From Pseudomonas fluorescens (GTDB taxonomy: Bacteria > Pseudomonadota > Gammaproteobacteria > Pseudomonadales > Pseudomonadaceae), in the NCBI RefSeq assembly GCF_902497775.2, contig NZ_OZ024668.1:1387826-1451825 (forward strand): 64,000 nucleotides of DNA. Direction: 5' to 3'. Below, one piece after another: positions 27,307 through 37,398 of this stretch. Position numbers and translations under genes: made by a program. The number at the start of each line of letters is the position of its first letter. The first letter of the stretch is position 1. The notes below the pieces were generated by a model. It was not told the DNA's origin and did not search any database. It saw only the letters and a program-made list of their open reading frames with translations.

Positions 27307-29898
27307 ATGAATAGTGAATTTCGCAAGAACCTGCCGGGCACTGGCCTGGATTATTTCGACGCCCGCGCGGCCGTTGATGCGATCAAGCCCGGCGCCTATG
27401 ACCGTCTTCCTTATACCTCACGCGTCCTGGCGGAAAACCTCGTGCGCCGCTGCGACCCGGCCAGCCTCAATGCCTCGCTGGGCCAGCTGATCGAGCGCAA
27501 GCGCGACCTCGATTTTCCCTGGTTCCCGGCCCGCGTGGTGTGCCACGACATTCTCGGTCAGACCGCCCTGGTGGACCTCGCCGGCCTGCGTGACGCCATC
27601 GCCGAAGGCGGCGGTGACCCGGCCCAGGTCAATCCGGTGGTGCCGGTGCAACTGATCGTCGACCACTCCCTGGCCGTGGAATGCGGTGGTTTCGACCCGC
27701 AGGCGTTCGAGAAGAACCGCGCCATCGAAGACCGCCGCAACGAAGACCGTTTCCACTTCATCAACTGGACCAAGAAGGCGTTCAAGAACGTCGACGTGAT
27801 CCAGCCGGGCAACGGCATCATGCACCAGATCAACCTGGAGAAGATGTCGCCGGTGATCCATGCCGAGCGCGGCGTGGCCTATCCCGATACCTGCGTCGGC
27901 ACCGACAGCCACACCCCCCACGTCGATGCCCTGGGCGTGATCGCCATCGGCGTCGGCGGCCTTGAAGCCGAGAACGTCATGCTTGGCCGCGCCTCGTGGA
28001 TGCGTCTGCCGGAAATCGTCGGCGTCGAGCTCTCGGGCAAGCCGCAACCGGGCATCACCGCAACCGACGTGGTCCTGGCCCTGACCGAGTTCCTGCGCAA
28101 GGAAAAGGTCGTTGGCGCCTACCTGGAATTCTACGGCGAGGGCGCCCGCGCCTTGACCCTGGGCGACCGCGCGACCATCTCCAACATGGCCCCGGAATAC
28201 GGCGCCACTGCGGCAATGTTCTCCATCGACCAGCAGACCATCGACTACCTCAAGCTCACCGGCCGCGAAGACGAGCAGGTCAAGCTGGTGGAAACCTACG
28301 CCAAGGTCGCCGGTCTGTGGTCCGATAGCCTGGCCAACGCCGAGTACGAGCGGGTGCTGCGCTTTGACCTGTCCAGCGTCGTGCGCAACATGGCCGGGCC
28401 GTCCAACCCGCACGCCCGGGTCGCCACCAGCGACCTGGCGAGCAAGGGCATTGCCGGCCAGTGGGACGAAGTGCCGGGGCAAATGCCTGACGGCGCGGTG
28501 ATCATTGCCGCCATCACCAGTTGCACCAACACCAGCAACCCGCGCAACGTGATTGCCGCCGGATTGCTCGCGCGCAACGCCAACAAGCTGGGACTGGCGC
28601 GCAAGCCATGGGTCAAGTCTTCGCTGGCGCCAGGCTCGAAAACCGTGGCCCTGTACCTGAAAGAGGCGGGCCTGGACGATGAGCTGGAGCAGCTCGGTTT
28701 TGGCATCGTCGCCTTTGCCTGCACCACCTGCAACGGCATGTCCGGCGCGCTTGATCCGGTCATCCAGCAAGAGATCATAGACCGCGACCTGTACGCCACC
28801 GCGGTGCTCTCGGGCAACCGCAACTTTGACGGCCGCATCCACCCGTACGCCAAGCAGGCGTTCCTGGCGTCGCCGCCGCTGGTGGTGGCCTACGCGATTG
28901 CCGGCACCATCCGCTTCGACATCGAGAAGGACGTGCTCGGTGTGGTCGACGGCAAGGAAATCCGCCTCAAGGACATCTGGCCAAGCGACGAAGAGATCGA
29001 CGCGGTGGTCAAGGCGGCGGTCAAGCCCGAGCAGTTCCGTCAGGTCTATATCCCGATGTTCGCTGTGCAGGAAGACACCGGGCCGAAGGTCACCCCGTTG
29101 TACGACTGGCGCGAGATGAGCACCTACATCCGCCGTCCACCGTACTGGGAAGGCGCCCTGGCCGGCGAGCGCACGCTCACGGGCATGCGCCCGCTGGCGG
29201 TGCTGCCGGACAACATCACCACCGACCACCTGTCGCCGTCCAACGCCATCATGCTCGACAGCGCCGCGGGCGAGTACCTGGCGAAAATGGGCCTGCCGGA
29301 GGAAGACTTCAACTCCTACGCAACCCACCGTGGCGACCACCTGACCGCGCAGCGCGCAACCTTTGCCAACCCGAAACTGTTCAACGAAATGGTGCAAGAG
29401 AACGGCAAGGTCAAGCAGGGTTCGCTGGCGCGCATCGAGCCGGAAGGCAAGGTCACGCGGATGTGGGAAGCGATCGAAACCTATATGGAGCGCAAGCAGC
29501 CGCTGATCATCGTGGCCGGTGCCGACTACGGCCAGGGCTCGTCCCGCGACTGGGCGGCCAAGGGCGTGCGCCTGGCCGGTGTCGAGGCCATCGTTGCCGA
29601 AGGCTTCGAGCGTATCCACCGCACCAACCTGGTGGGCATGGGCGTGTTGCCGCTGGAGTTCAAACCGGGCGTCAACCGCAAGACCCTGGGCATCGACGGC
29701 ACCGAAACCTTCGACGTGCTCGGCGAGCGCACCCCGCGGGCGACCCTGACCCTGGTCATCACCCGGGCCAATGGCGAGTGCGTCGAGGTGCCGGTGACCT
29801 GCCGCCTGGATACCGCTGAAGAAGTGTCGATCTACGAAGCGGGCGGGGTGCTGCAGCGCTTTGCCCAGGACTTCCTCGAATCGGCGGTAGCGGTTTGA
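27307..29898 (+). CDS. acnD: AcnD: Fe/S-dependent 2-methylcitrate dehydratase
   Basis: An 863-residue aconitase-superfamily enzyme that dehydrates 2-methylcitrate; its product is then isomerised with PrpF. The 4Fe-4S cysteines are in TSCTNTSNP and FACTTCNGMSG. CVGTDSHTPHVDALG and the swivel domain GADYGQGSSRDWAAKG are also clear. The N-terminus NLPGTGLDYFDARAAV is typical of AcnD and differs from AcnA. ATG at 27307 is chosen over a TTG 15 bases earlier; neither has a strong ribosome site. A 102-base gap precedes it. Confidence 0.94.
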   Translation: MNSEFRKNLPGTGLDYFDARAAVDAIKPGAYDRLPYTSRVLAENLVRRCDPASLNASLGQLIERKRDLDFPWFPARVVCHDILGQTALVDLAGLRDAIAEGGGDPAQVNPVVPVQLIVDHSLAVECGGFDPQAFEKNRAIEDRRNEDRFHFINWTKKAFKNVDVIQPGNGIMHQINLEKMSPVIHAERGVAYPDTCVGTDSHTPHVDALGVIAIGVGGLEAENVMLGRASWMRLPEIVGVELSGKPQPGITATDVVLALTEFLRKEKVVGAYLEFYGEGARALTLGDRATISNMAPEYGATAAMFSIDQQTIDYLKLTGREDEQVKLVETYAKVAGLWSDSLANAEYERVLRFDLSSVVRNMAGPSNPHARVATSDLASKGIAGQWDEVPGQMPDGAVIIAAITSCTNTSNPRNVIAAGLLARNANKLGLARKPWVKSSLAPGSKTVALYLKEAGLDDELEQLGFGIVAFACTTCNGMSGALDPVIQQEIIDRDLYATAVLSGNRNFDGRIHPYAKQAFLASPPLVVAYAIAGTIRFDIEKDVLGVVDGKEIRLKDIWPSDEEIDAVVKAAVKPEQFRQVYIPMFAVQEDTGPKVTPLYDWREMSTYIRRPPYWEGALAGERTLTGMRPLAVLPDNITTDHLSPSNAIMLDSAAGEYLAKMGLPEEDFNSYATHRGDHLTAQRATFANPKLFNEMVQENGKVKQGSLARIEPEGKVTRMWEAIETYMERKQPLIIVAGADYGQGSSRDWAAKGVRLAGVEAIVAEGFERIHRTNLVGMGVLPLEFKPGVNRKTLGIDGTETFDVLGERTPRATLTLVITRANGECVEVPVTCRLDTAEEVSIYEAGGVLQRFAQDFLESAVAV

Positions 29899-29906
29899 TG
29901 AACGCC

Positions 29907-29980
29907 CTGTAGGAGCGGGCTTGACCCGCGATGCGATGTGACTGAACGATCGCTATCGCGGGGCAAGCCCGCTCCTACAG
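29907..29980. repeat. Inverted REP pair (REPIN) between acnD and prpF
   Basis: CTGTAGGAGCGGGCTTGACC on the left faces GGGGCAAGCCCGCTCCTACAG on the right. It can fold into a long hairpin inside the operon message. Confidence 0.88.
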
Positions 29981-30011
29981 GTGGCGATGACAATTACAGG
30001 ACAAGACCCCC

Positions 30012-31202
30012 ATGGCTCACGTAGCGCAAATCAAAATCCCCGCCACCTACATCCGTGGCGGCACCAGCAAGGGCGTGTTCTTTCGCCTCGACGACCTTCC
30101 GCAAAGCGCGCAGATCCCAGGCCCGGCCCGTGATGCACTGCTGCTGCGGGTGATTGGCAGTCCCGACCCCTACGGCAAGCAGATCGACGGCATGGGCGGC
30201 GCGACGTCGAGCACCAGTAAAACCGTGATCCTCTCGCGCAGCATCAAGCCCGAGCACGATGTCGACTACCTGTTCGGCCAGGTCTCGATCGACACCGCGT
30301 TCGTCGACTGGAGCGGCAACTGCGGCAACCTCTCGGCAGCGGTCGGCTCGTTCGCCATCAGCGCCGGCCTGGTCGACAGCAGCCGCATTCCGCTCAACGG
30401 CGTGGCCGTGGTGCGCATCTGGCAGGCCAATATCGGCAAGACCATCATTGCCCATGTACCGATCACCAATGGCGAAGTTCAGGAAACCGGTGATTTCGAA
30501 CTGGACGGCGTGACCTTCCCGGCCGCCGAAGTGCGGCTTGAGTTCATGGACCCGGCCGCCGACGAAGACGGCGAGGGCGGCTCGATGTTCCCCACCGGCA
30601 ACCTGGTCGACGACCTAGTGGTACCCGGTGTCGGCACCCTGAAGGCCACGCTGATCAATGCCGGCATCCCGACCATCTTCATCCAGGCCGAGGCCCTTGG
30701 CTACACCGGTACCGAGTTGCAGGACGCGATCAACAGCGATTCGCAAGCCCTGGCCCGTTTCGAAACCATCCGGGCCTATGGCGCGGTGCGCATGGGCTTG
30801 ATCGAGCATATCGACGAAGCCGCCAAGCGCCAGCACACGCCGAAAGTCGCCTTCGTCGCGCCAGCGACGGCCTATCAGTCATCCAGCGGTAAAGCCGTGG
30901 CCGCCGGCGACGTTGATCTATTGGTGCGTGCGCTGTCGATGGGCAAGTTGCACCACGCCATGATGGGCACCGCCGCTGTCGCCATCGGTACTGCCGCGGC
31001 AGTGCCCGGCACCCTGGTCAACCTCGCCGCCGGTGGTGGCGAGCGCACAGCGGTACGTTTCGGTCACCCCTCGGGCACCCTGCGCGTTGGCGCCGAGGCC
31101 CGGCAGGTGAACGGTGAGTGGACTGTCACCAAAGCAATCATGAGCCGTAGCGCTCGCGTACTGATGGAGGGCTGGGTGCGGGTACCCGGTGATGCCTTCT
31201 AG
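30012..31202 (+). CDS. prpF: PrpF: 2-methylaconitate cis-trans isomerase
   Basis: A 396-residue protein of the diaminopimelate-epimerase-like fold. It isomerises the aconitate made by AcnD to the form the next enzyme can use. Typical blocks are PATYIRGGTSKGVFF near the N-terminus, IDGMGGATSSTSK, FVDWSGNCGNLSAAVG with the active-site cysteine region, and a C-terminal GHPSGTLRVG. acnD and prpF nearly always occur together, as here. AGGAC precedes the ATG. The REPIN upstream lies inside the operon. Confidence 0.95.
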   Translation: MAHVAQIKIPATYIRGGTSKGVFFRLDDLPQSAQIPGPARDALLLRVIGSPDPYGKQIDGMGGATSSTSKTVILSRSIKPEHDVDYLFGQVSIDTAFVDWSGNCGNLSAAVGSFAISAGLVDSSRIPLNGVAVVRIWQANIGKTIIAHVPITNGEVQETGDFELDGVTFPAAEVRLEFMDPAADEDGEGGSMFPTGNLVDDLVVPGVGTLKATLINAGIPTIFIQAEALGYTGTELQDAINSDSQALARFETIRAYGAVRMGLIEHIDEAAKRQHTPKVAFVAPATAYQSSSGKAVAAGDVDLLVRALSMGKLHHAMMGTAAVAIGTAAAVPGTLVNLAAGGGERTAVRFGHPSGTLRVGAEARQVNGEWTVTKAIMSRSARVLMEGWVRVPGDAF

Positions 31203-31253
31203 CCAGTAGCGGCGCTTGGCTCCCTGTTACCTACGTCAACAGAGAGATGTGAA

Positions 31254-32738
31254 ATGAGTGCCAACGTTGATCTGAACAACCGTCCCGACTACGACCGGGT
31301 GCTGCAGGACATCGCCGATTACGTCCTCAGCTACAAGGTCGAGTCGCAGGAGGCGCTGGACACGGCGCGCAACTGCCTGATGGACACCCTGGGCTGCGGC
31401 CTGCTGGCCCTGCGCTTCCCGGAATGCACCAAGCACCTGGGGCCGCTGGTGGAGGGCACGGTGGTGCCGTTCGGCGCGCGAGTGCCGGGTACCCGCTACC
31501 GGCTGGACCCGGTCAAGGCCGCCTGGGACATCGGTTGTATCGTCCGTTGGCTCGACTACAACGACACCTGGCTGGCCGCTGAGTGGGGGCATCCCTCGGA
31601 CAACCTCGGCGGCATCCTGGCGGTGGCCGACCACCTTTCGCAAAAGCGCGTGGCCAATGGCGAGGCGCCGTTGAGCATGCGCGTGGTGCTTGAAGCGATG
31701 GTCATGGCCCACGAGATCCAGGGTGTGATTGCCCTGGAAAACGCCTTCAACCGCGTTGGCCTGGACCATGTGCTGCTGGTCAAGGTTGCCTCGACCGCCG
31801 TGTGCGCCAAGCTCATGGGCGCCAATCGCGAACAGCTTCTTTCGGCACTGTCCCACGCCTTCGTCGACGGCCAGGCCCTGCGCACCTACCGCCATGCGCC
31901 GAATGCCGGCTCGCGCAAGTCCTGGGCGGCGGGCGATGCCTCCAGCCGTGGCGTGCGCCTGGCCGATATTGCCCTGCGTGGCGAGATGGGTATCCCGGGG
32001 GTGCTGACGGCGCCGCAGTGGGGTTTTTACGATGTGCTGTTCAGCCACACCAACAAGGACCTGGCGCTCAAGACGCAAGACAAACGCGCTTTCAGCCTGA
32101 GTCAGAAGTACGCCAGCTACGTGATGGAAAACGTGCTGTTCAAGATCAGCTTCCCGGCCGAATTCCATGCCCAGACCGCCTGCGAAGCGGCGGTGACCTT
32201 GCACCCGCAAGTGCGCAATCGCCTGCATGAAATCGAGCGCATCGTCATTACCACCCATGAGTCGGCGATCCGCATCATCTCCAAGGTCGGCACCCTGGCC
32301 AATGCCGCCGACCGCGACCACTGCATCCAGTATATGACCGCCGTACCGCTGATTTTCGGCAACCTGGTGGCCGAGCAGTACGAGGCTGATTTCCATGCCG
32401 CACACCCGATCATCGACCGCTTGCGCGAGAAGATGGAGATCGTCGAAGAGCCGCGGTTTACCCGTGAGTACCTGGAGGCCGACAAGCGCTCGATCGCCAA
32501 TGCCGTGCAGGTGTTTTTCAATGATGGTTCGAGCACCGAGCAGGTGGTGGTGGAGTATCCGATCGGTCATCGCCGGCGCCGGGCCGAGGGGGTTCCACTG
32601 CTGGAAGAGAAGTTCAAGGCCAACCTGGCGACGCGTTTTACCGGGCAGCGCAGCGGGGAGATTTTTGCCCTGTGCAAGGATCAGGCGGCGCTTGAAGCGA
32701 CGGCGGTGCATCGGTTTGTGGATCTGTTTGTGATCTGA
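31254..32738 (+). CDS. prpD: PrpD: 2-methylcitrate dehydratase (MmgE/PrpD family)
   Basis: A 494-residue iron-sulfur-independent dehydratase. Features are [20 protein letters not shown] near the N-terminus, [20 protein letters not shown] in the active-site region, and [20 protein letters not shown]. It duplicates the AcnD dehydration step without needing an Fe-S cluster, as in P. aeruginosa, where prpD is also the last gene. AGAGAGATG precedes the start. A perfect terminator hairpin follows eight bases after the stop. Confidence 0.94.
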   Translation: MSANVDLNNRPDYDRVLQDIADYVLSYKVESQEALDTARNCLMDTLGCGLLALRFPECTKHLGPLVEGTVVPFGARVPGTRYRLDPVKAAWDIGCIVRWLDYNDTWLAAEWGHPSDNLGGILAVADHLSQKRVANGEAPLSMRVVLEAMVMAHEIQGVIALENAFNRVGLDHVLLVKVASTAVCAKLMGANREQLLSALSHAFVDGQALRTYRHAPNAGSRKSWAAGDASSRGVRLADIALRGEMGIPGVLTAPQWGFYDVLFSHTNKDLALKTQDKRAFSLSQKYASYVMENVLFKISFPAEFHAQTACEAAVTLHPQVRNRLHEIERIVITTHESAIRIISKVGTLANAADRDHCIQYMTAVPLIFGNLVAEQYEADFHAAHPIIDRLREKMEIVEEPRFTREYLEADKRSIANAVQVFFNDGSSTEQVVVEYPIGHRRRRAEGVPLLEEKFKANLATRFTGQRSGEIFALCKDQAALEATAVHRFVDLFVI

Positions 32739-32745
32739 AGGGCCT

Positions 32746-32771
32746 CATCGCTGGCTTGCCAGCGATGCTTT
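32746..32771 (+). terminator. Rho-independent terminator of the prp operon
   Basis: CATCGCTGGC (32746-32755) pairs perfectly with GCCAGCGATG (32758-32767) and is followed by CTTTT. The sequence is also a REP-like variant. Confidence 0.8.
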
Positions 32772-32783
32772 TCAAAGGGCGAT

Positions 32784-32814
32784 AAAAAACCCCGCCGAGT
32801 GGCGGGGTTTTTTT
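32784..32814. terminator. Bidirectional terminator between prpD and acnB
   Basis: ACCCCGCC pairs with GGCGGGGT over the loop GAGT, with an A run on one side and seven T on the other. It serves acnB on the minus strand and backs up the prp terminator on the plus strand. Confidence 0.93.
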
Positions 32815-32827
32815 ACGCTAAGTCAGC

Positions 32828-35437
32828 TCAGGCTTGAACAACCGGGATCTTGGCGTTCGCAGCAGCTTCACGGAACTCGGCGATCTGGTCGAAGCTCAGG
32901 TAGCGGTAAACGTCGGCAGCCATGCTGTCGATGTTCTTCGCGTACTCCATGTACTCTTCGACGGTTGGCAGCTTGCCCAGGATCGAGGCAACAGCGGCCA
33001 GCTCGGCAGAGGCCAGGTAGACGTTGGCGCCATCACCCAGACGGTTCGGGAAGTTACGGGTCGAAGTCGACACAACGGTCGAGTTCGCAGCAACACGTGC
33101 CTGGTTACCCATGCACAGCGAGCAGCCCGGCATTTCCATGCGCGCGCCAGCCTTGCCGTAGATGCCGTAGTAGCCTTCTTCGGTCAGCTGGTGAGCGTCC
33201 ATCTTGGTTGGCGGCGACAGCCACAGGCGGGTCGGAATCGAGCCTTTGACCTTGTCCAGCAGTTTACCGGCAGCGCGGAAGTGGCCGATGTTGGTCATGC
33301 ACGAACCGATGAACACTTCGTCGATCTTCTCGCCCTGTACGGAGGAGAGCAGACGGGCGTCGTCCGGGTCGTTCGGGGCGCAGAGCACAGGCTCTTTGAC
33401 GTCGGCCAGGTCGATCTCGATGATCTCGGCGTATTCGGCGTCCTTGTCGGCAGCCAGCAGTTGCGGGTTGGCCAACCAGGCTTCCATCGCTTGCGCGCGG
33501 CGTTCCATGGTGCGGGCATCGCCGTAGCCTTCGCTGATCATCCAGCGCAGCAGGGTGATGTTCGACTTCAGGTACTCGGCAACGGCTTTTTCTGGCAGCT
33601 TGATGGTGCAACCGGCAGCCGAACGTTCAGCCGAGGCGTCGGACAGTTCGAACGCTTGCTCGACGGTCAGTTCGTCCAGGCCTTCGATTTCCAGGATGCG
33701 GCCGGAGAAGGCGTTGATCTTGCCTTTCTTCTCGACGGTCAGCAGGCCTTTCTGGATGCCGTAGTAAGGGATGGCGTGAACCAGGTCGCGCAGGGTGATG
33801 CCCGGTTGCAGTTTGCCCTTGAAACGCACCAGTACCGACTCCGGCATGTCCAGCGGCATGACGCCGGTGGCAGCGGCGAAGGCGACCAGGCCGGAACCGG
33901 CCGGGAACGAGATGCCGATCGGGAAGCGGGTGTGCGAGTCACCACCGGTACCGACGGTGTCCGGCAGCAGCATGCGGTTCAGCCAGCTGTGAATGATGCC
34001 GTCGCCTGGACGCAGGGACACGCCGCCACGGGTGCGGATGAAATCCGGCAGGGTGTGGTGGGTGGTGACGTCGATCGGCTTCGGATAGGCCGCGGTGTGG
34101 CAGAACGACTGCATGACCAGGTCGGCGGAGAAGCCCAGGCACGCCAGGTCTTTGAGCTCGTCACGGGTCATCGGGCCAGTGGTGTCCTGGGAGCCGACGG
34201 TGGTCATCTTCGGTTCGCAGTAGGTGCCTGGACGCACGCCTTTGCCTTCTGGCAGGCCGCACGCCTTGCCGACCATCTTCTGTGCCAGGGTGTAGCCCTT
34301 GCCGGTGTCGACAGGTGCTTCAGGCAGCTTGAACAGGTCGGTTGGGCCCAGGCCCAGCTCGGCACGGGCTTTCTCGGTCAGGCCACGGCCGACGATCAGT
34401 GGGATACGGCCGCCAGCGCGGACTTCGTCGAGCAGCACCGGGGTCTTCAGTTCGAAGGTGGTGATGACCTCTTCGGTGCCGTGCTTGCAGACCTTGCCAG
34501 CGTGCGGGTACACGTCGATGACGTCGCCCATGTTCAGGTTCGACACGTCGAACTCGATCGGCAGGGCGCCGGCGTCTTCCATGGTGTTGTAGAAGATCGG
34601 CGCGATTTTCGAGCCGAAGCAGAAGCCACCGGCGCGCTTGTTCGGCACGTACGGGATGTCGTCGCCGAAGAACCACAGCACCGAGTTGGTCGCGGATTTA
34701 CGCGAAGAACCGGTACCGACCACGTCACCGACGTAGGCAACCGGGAAGCCTTTGGCTTTGACTTCTTCGATCTGCTTGAGCGGGCCGATGGCGCCTTGTT
34801 GCTCAGGCACGATGCCGTCACGGGCCATTTTCAGCATGGCCAGGGCGTGCAGCGGGATGTCAGGGCGCGACCAGGCGTCCGGGGCAGGGGACAGGTCGTC
34901 GGTGTTGGTTTCGCCAGGGACCTTGAACACGGTCAGGCTGTACTTGTCAGCGATGGCTGGCTTGTTGGTGAACCACTCGCCGGCAGCCCAGGATTCCAGC
35001 ACGCCCTTGGCGTGGGCATTGCCCGCCTTGGCTTTTTCGGCGACGTCGTGGAACGCATCGAACATCAGCAGGGTGTGCTTGAGCTGTTCGGCGGCGACAG
35101 GGGCCAGTTCGGCGTTGTCCAGCAGCTCGACCATGGTGGCGATGTTGTAGCCGCCCTGCATGGTGCCCAGCAGCTCAACGGCGCGCTTCTTGTCGATCAG
35201 CGGGGAAGTGGCTTCGCCCTTGGCAATAGCGGAAAGGAAACCGGCCTTGACGTAGGCGGCTTCGTCCACTCCTGGTGGAACGCGATTGGTGATCAGGTCG
35301 ACGAGGACTGCTTCTTCGCCAGCAGGGGGATTCTTCAGCAGCTCGACCAGGCCTGCGGTTTGTTCGGCGTTAAGCGGCTGGGGCACGATACCCTGGGCGG
35401 CACGCTCTTCGATGTGTTTGCGGTAGGCTTCAAGCAC
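32828..35437 (-). CDS. acnB: AcnB: bifunctional aconitase B / 2-methylisocitrate dehydratase
   Basis: An 869-residue TCA-cycle enzyme with the AcnB domain order (HEAT-like, swivel, then Fe-S core). Cluster cysteines are in [15 protein letters not shown] and [12 protein letters not shown]. The start is GTG at 35437 ([16 protein letters not shown]), with GAGGG eight bases upstream; the open frame extends 48 bases further without support. Besides citrate isomerisation, AcnB hydrates 2-methyl-cis-aconitate in the methylcitrate cycle, so its position facing the prp operon makes functional sense. Confidence 0.95.
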   Translation of the reverse strand: MLEAYRKHIEERAAQGIVPQPLNAEQTAGLVELLKNPPAGEEAVLVDLITNRVPPGVDEAAYVKAGFLSAIAKGEATSPLIDKKRAVELLGTMQGGYNIATMVELLDNAELAPVAAEQLKHTLLMFDAFHDVAEKAKAGNAHAKGVLESWAAGEWFTNKPAIADKYSLTVFKVPGETNTDDLSPAPDAWSRPDIPLHALAMLKMARDGIVPEQQGAIGPLKQIEEVKAKGFPVAYVGDVVGTGSSRKSATNSVLWFFGDDIPYVPNKRAGGFCFGSKIAPIFYNTMEDAGALPIEFDVSNLNMGDVIDVYPHAGKVCKHGTEEVITTFELKTPVLLDEVRAGGRIPLIVGRGLTEKARAELGLGPTDLFKLPEAPVDTGKGYTLAQKMVGKACGLPEGKGVRPGTYCEPKMTTVGSQDTTGPMTRDELKDLACLGFSADLVMQSFCHTAAYPKPIDVTTHHTLPDFIRTRGGVSLRPGDGIIHSWLNRMLLPDTVGTGGDSHTRFPIGISFPAGSGLVAFAAATGVMPLDMPESVLVRFKGKLQPGITLRDLVHAIPYYGIQKGLLTVEKKGKINAFSGRILEIEGLDELTVEQAFELSDASAERSAAGCTIKLPEKAVAEYLKSNITLLRWMISEGYGDARTMERRAQAMEAWLANPQLLAADKDAEYAEIIEIDLADVKEPVLCAPNDPDDARLLSSVQGEKIDEVFIGSCMTNIGHFRAAGKLLDKVKGSIPTRLWLSPPTKMDAHQLTEEGYYGIYGKAGARMEMPGCSLCMGNQARVAANSTVVSTSTRNFPNRLGDGANVYLASAELAAVASILGKLPTVEEYMEYAKNIDSMAADVYRYLSFDQIAEFREAAANAKIPVVQA

Positions 35438-35556
35438 AGTTATTACCCTCATCAGTGGTCCCAAATGGGTGTCCGGGACGCTCATCCAGAAATTCCGGCA
35501 CCCATGCGCAATACGGCTTCTTGGGCCGCGTAGCCAGGGTTGCAGGAAATCCTTAC

Positions 35557-35694
35557 AGAAGCTGCTTTCAAAGTTTTACGCCTGTAGAACGGAGGCTGAT
35601 GAGGGCTGGCGCGGGACATGCGCGAAGCGAATATCCCGGGCCAACGCCGTTCTACCGGATGAACTGTGCTCGTGACGCTTTGAAAACAGCTTCT
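35557..35694. repeat. Imperfect 138-bp palindrome upstream of acnB
   Basis: The outer arms AGAAGCTGCTTTCAAAG (35557-35573) and CTTTGAAAACAGCTTCT (35678-35694) pair with one mismatch. The inner arms CCTGTAGAACGG (35581-35592) and CCGTTCTACCGG (35647-35658) pair with one mismatch, and CGGGACA / TATCCCG lie near the centre. There is no coding frame I believe. It lies in the 406-base gap between acnB and the DUF1289 gene. The rest of that gap holds the acnB leader and the rightward promoter. Confidence 0.7.
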
Positions 35695-35843
35695 AACGGA
35701 CATTGCTGCCTTAAAAAGGCCGGATGATTCTACGGTAAAAAGTGGATAAAGGTAAGGCGCGAAGGATGACTTTAGCGGGTGACCCTCGTTAGACAAAGGG
35801 CTAACATGGCAGCCTGTTCCACCGCCAAACTGTCGATTTTTTC

Positions 35844-36311
35844 ATGTCCAATCAGTCAATTAAAACGCCTTGTGTCGGCCTCTGCTCCACGGTTTACGGG
35901 GACTTGGTGTGCCGTGGCTGCAAGCGTTTTCACCATGAAGTGATCAACTGGAACGGCTACAACGAAGATGAAAAGCGTGCGGTGTGGCTGCGCCTTGAGC
36001 AATTGCTGGTGCAAGTCATGGTGGCCAAACTTGAAGTCTTTGATGCCACGCGCCTGCGCCAGCAACTGGAGCTGCGCAAGATCCGCTTCGTGCCGCACCA
36101 GTCCGAATATTGCTGGGCTTATCAATTGATTGCCCGCGGGGCGCGGGTGATCCGTGAGCTGGAGGCGTACGGCATGGTGTTGCTGCCGGAGTTTCGCGAC
36201 TGGGAGTTGCCCGAGTTGCGCGATGCCATTGATCGGGAATTCTTCTTGCTGTCGGAAGCCCATTACCAGCGCTACATCGCGCCGGGGTTTCTCAAGGATG
36301 CCTTGGGTTGA
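35844..36311 (+). CDS. DUF1289-containing protein
   Basis: A 155-residue protein. The N-terminal 45 residues form a DUF1289 module with the cysteine pattern PCVGLCSTVYGDLVCRGCKR and then the conserved tryptophan in INWNGYNEDEKR. The four cysteines suggest metal or iron-sulfur binding. The C-terminal 100 residues are helical and not recognised (REFFLLSEAHYQRYIAPGF at the end). The standalone module is usually about 60 residues, so this is an extended version. Function unknown. A REP pair follows the stop. Confidence 0.8.
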   Translation: MSNQSIKTPCVGLCSTVYGDLVCRGCKRFHHEVINWNGYNEDEKRAVWLRLEQLLVQVMVAKLEVFDATRLRQQLELRKIRFVPHQSEYCWAYQLIARGARVIRELEAYGMVLLPEFRDWELPELRDAIDREFFLLSEAHYQRYIAPGFLKDALG

Positions 36312-36314
36312 AGC

Positions 36315-36370
36315 CATCGCGGGGCAAGCCCGCTCCCACAGGTTTGTAGGAGCGGGCTTGCCCCGCGATG
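36315..36370. repeat. Inverted REP pair
   Basis: CATCGCGGGGCAAGCCCGC and its inverse GCGGGCTTGCCCCGCGATG flank CAGGTTTGTAGG. It lies between the convergent DUF1289 and Usp genes and can fold into one long hairpin. Confidence 0.9.
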
Positions 36371-36376
36371 AGACCC

Positions 36377-37240
36377 TCAGCCTTGTGCCAGTTCCGTCAG
36401 GTGCACCTTCGCTTCCTCGGTCTTGAGCACCAGCACATCACACTCCAGCGCATCGAGCACCACTTCCGCGGTGTTGCCGATCAACGCCCCGGAAATCCCG
36501 GTGCGGGCCACGGTGCCAATCACCGTCACCACCGCATCGTACTTGTTTGCCGTATACGGAATCAGTACATCGGCCGGCCCTTCGGCGACATGCAAGCGCT
36601 CGTCCTTGATATCGAACTCGGCCTGGAACGCCGCGCATTCCTCGCGGTACTTGCGCTCGATGGTGTCCTTGAGCTGGTACACCGGGTCGGCCGCCGACAG
36701 CATCGGCGACGGATGGGCGCTGATTACATGTAGGTTGCCCTTGGCCAGATTGGCGATCTCGTAACCGTGATCGACGATGTTCTTGTGCAGCAGGCGATGG
36801 TCCTCGTCGTGGTTGCCGACATCCACCGCAGCGAGGATTACGCCGCCGGTCCATGGACGCTCGCTCTTGACCATCAGCACCGCGCACGGGCACTGGCGCA
36901 GCAGCTTCCAGTCACTGGGGGTGAGCAGGGCGCGCTTGAGCGGGTTGTCCGGGCGATGCTCCTTGATCACCAGGTCGCAGCCTTCAGCTTGCTGCACAGC
37001 GACGATCGACTCGTGCAAGGTGTCGTGCCAGGCCTGCTCGTGAGTGACATTGTCGTAGCCATCGTCATGCAACTGGCTGGCCAGCAGGCTAAGCAGGGCG
37101 CTGTGGTCCTGCTTCTTGTCGCACATCAGCAGGTGCAGGCGGGCGCCGGTGGTGCCGGCAATCAGTTTGGCCCGGGTCAGCGCCCGGCTGTGGGCATGAT
37201 CGGGATCGAGTACCACCAGGATGCTGCGTACTTCTTGCAT
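36377..37240 (-). CDS. Tandem universal stress protein (UspE-like)
   Basis: A 287-residue protein with two Usp domains. Domain 1 (about 3-128) begins VRSILVVLDPD and ends CPCAVLMVK, with a degenerate nucleotide loop (IKEHRPDNPLKRALLTPSD). Domain 2 (about 130-280) begins GGVILAAVDVG and has a complete loop, GTVARTGISGALIGNTAEVVL. Only the second half is therefore likely to bind ATP. Upstream is a perfect ANR box placed 42 bases before a predicted start site, which implies induction at low oxygen, as known for several Pseudomonas usp genes. Confidence 0.9.
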   Translation of the reverse strand: MQEVRSILVVLDPDHAHSRALTRAKLIAGTTGARLHLLMCDKKQDHSALLSLLASQLHDDGYDNVTHEQAWHDTLHESIVAVQQAEGCDLVIKEHRPDNPLKRALLTPSDWKLLRQCPCAVLMVKSERPWTGGVILAAVDVGNHDEDHRLLHKNIVDHGYEIANLAKGNLHVISAHPSPMLSAADPVYQLKDTIERKYREECAAFQAEFDIKDERLHVAEGPADVLIPYTANKYDAVVTVIGTVARTGISGALIGNTAEVVLDALECDVLVLKTEEAKVHLTELAQG

Positions 37241-37278
37241 GAGCGTGAACTCCCTTCATAAATGGCGGCCAATGCCTG

Positions 37279-37321
37279 ACTATAGTCGGCGCCAACTGCA
37301 ACGGGCGTTGATATGTATCAA
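37279..37321 (-). promoter_or_regulatory. ANR-dependent class II promoter of the tandem Usp gene
   Basis: TTGATATGTATCAA at 37308-37321 is a perfect ANR/FNR box (TTGAT-N4-ATCAA). On the minus strand a -10 box TATAGT lies at 37279-37284. With a start near 37272 the box centre is at about -42, the standard activating position. Confidence 0.8.
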
Positions 37322-37398
37322 GCATAGTTCACTGGTGATCGGCGCTGCTGCCGGTATAATCGCCGGTCTTGCCGATTGCCCTGCCTGTTTGTGAGCCT

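Noticed and set aside
27418..29619. A 733-residue minus-strand open frame inside acnD
   Set aside because: It is an antisense shadow from high GC at third codon positions; acnD has full family motifs.
29907..29980. REPIN read as a terminator between acnD and prpF
   Set aside because: It lacks a T run, and prpF and prpD need the operon promoter; an mRNA-stability role is more likely.
32834..35533. An 899-residue plus-strand open frame opposite acnB
   Set aside because: Antisense shadow of acnB with no motifs and biased composition.
35482..35796. A 104-residue minus-strand open frame upstream of acnB
   Set aside because: It covers the fold-back element and the acnB upstream region, has no ribosome site and its sequence follows the palindrome.
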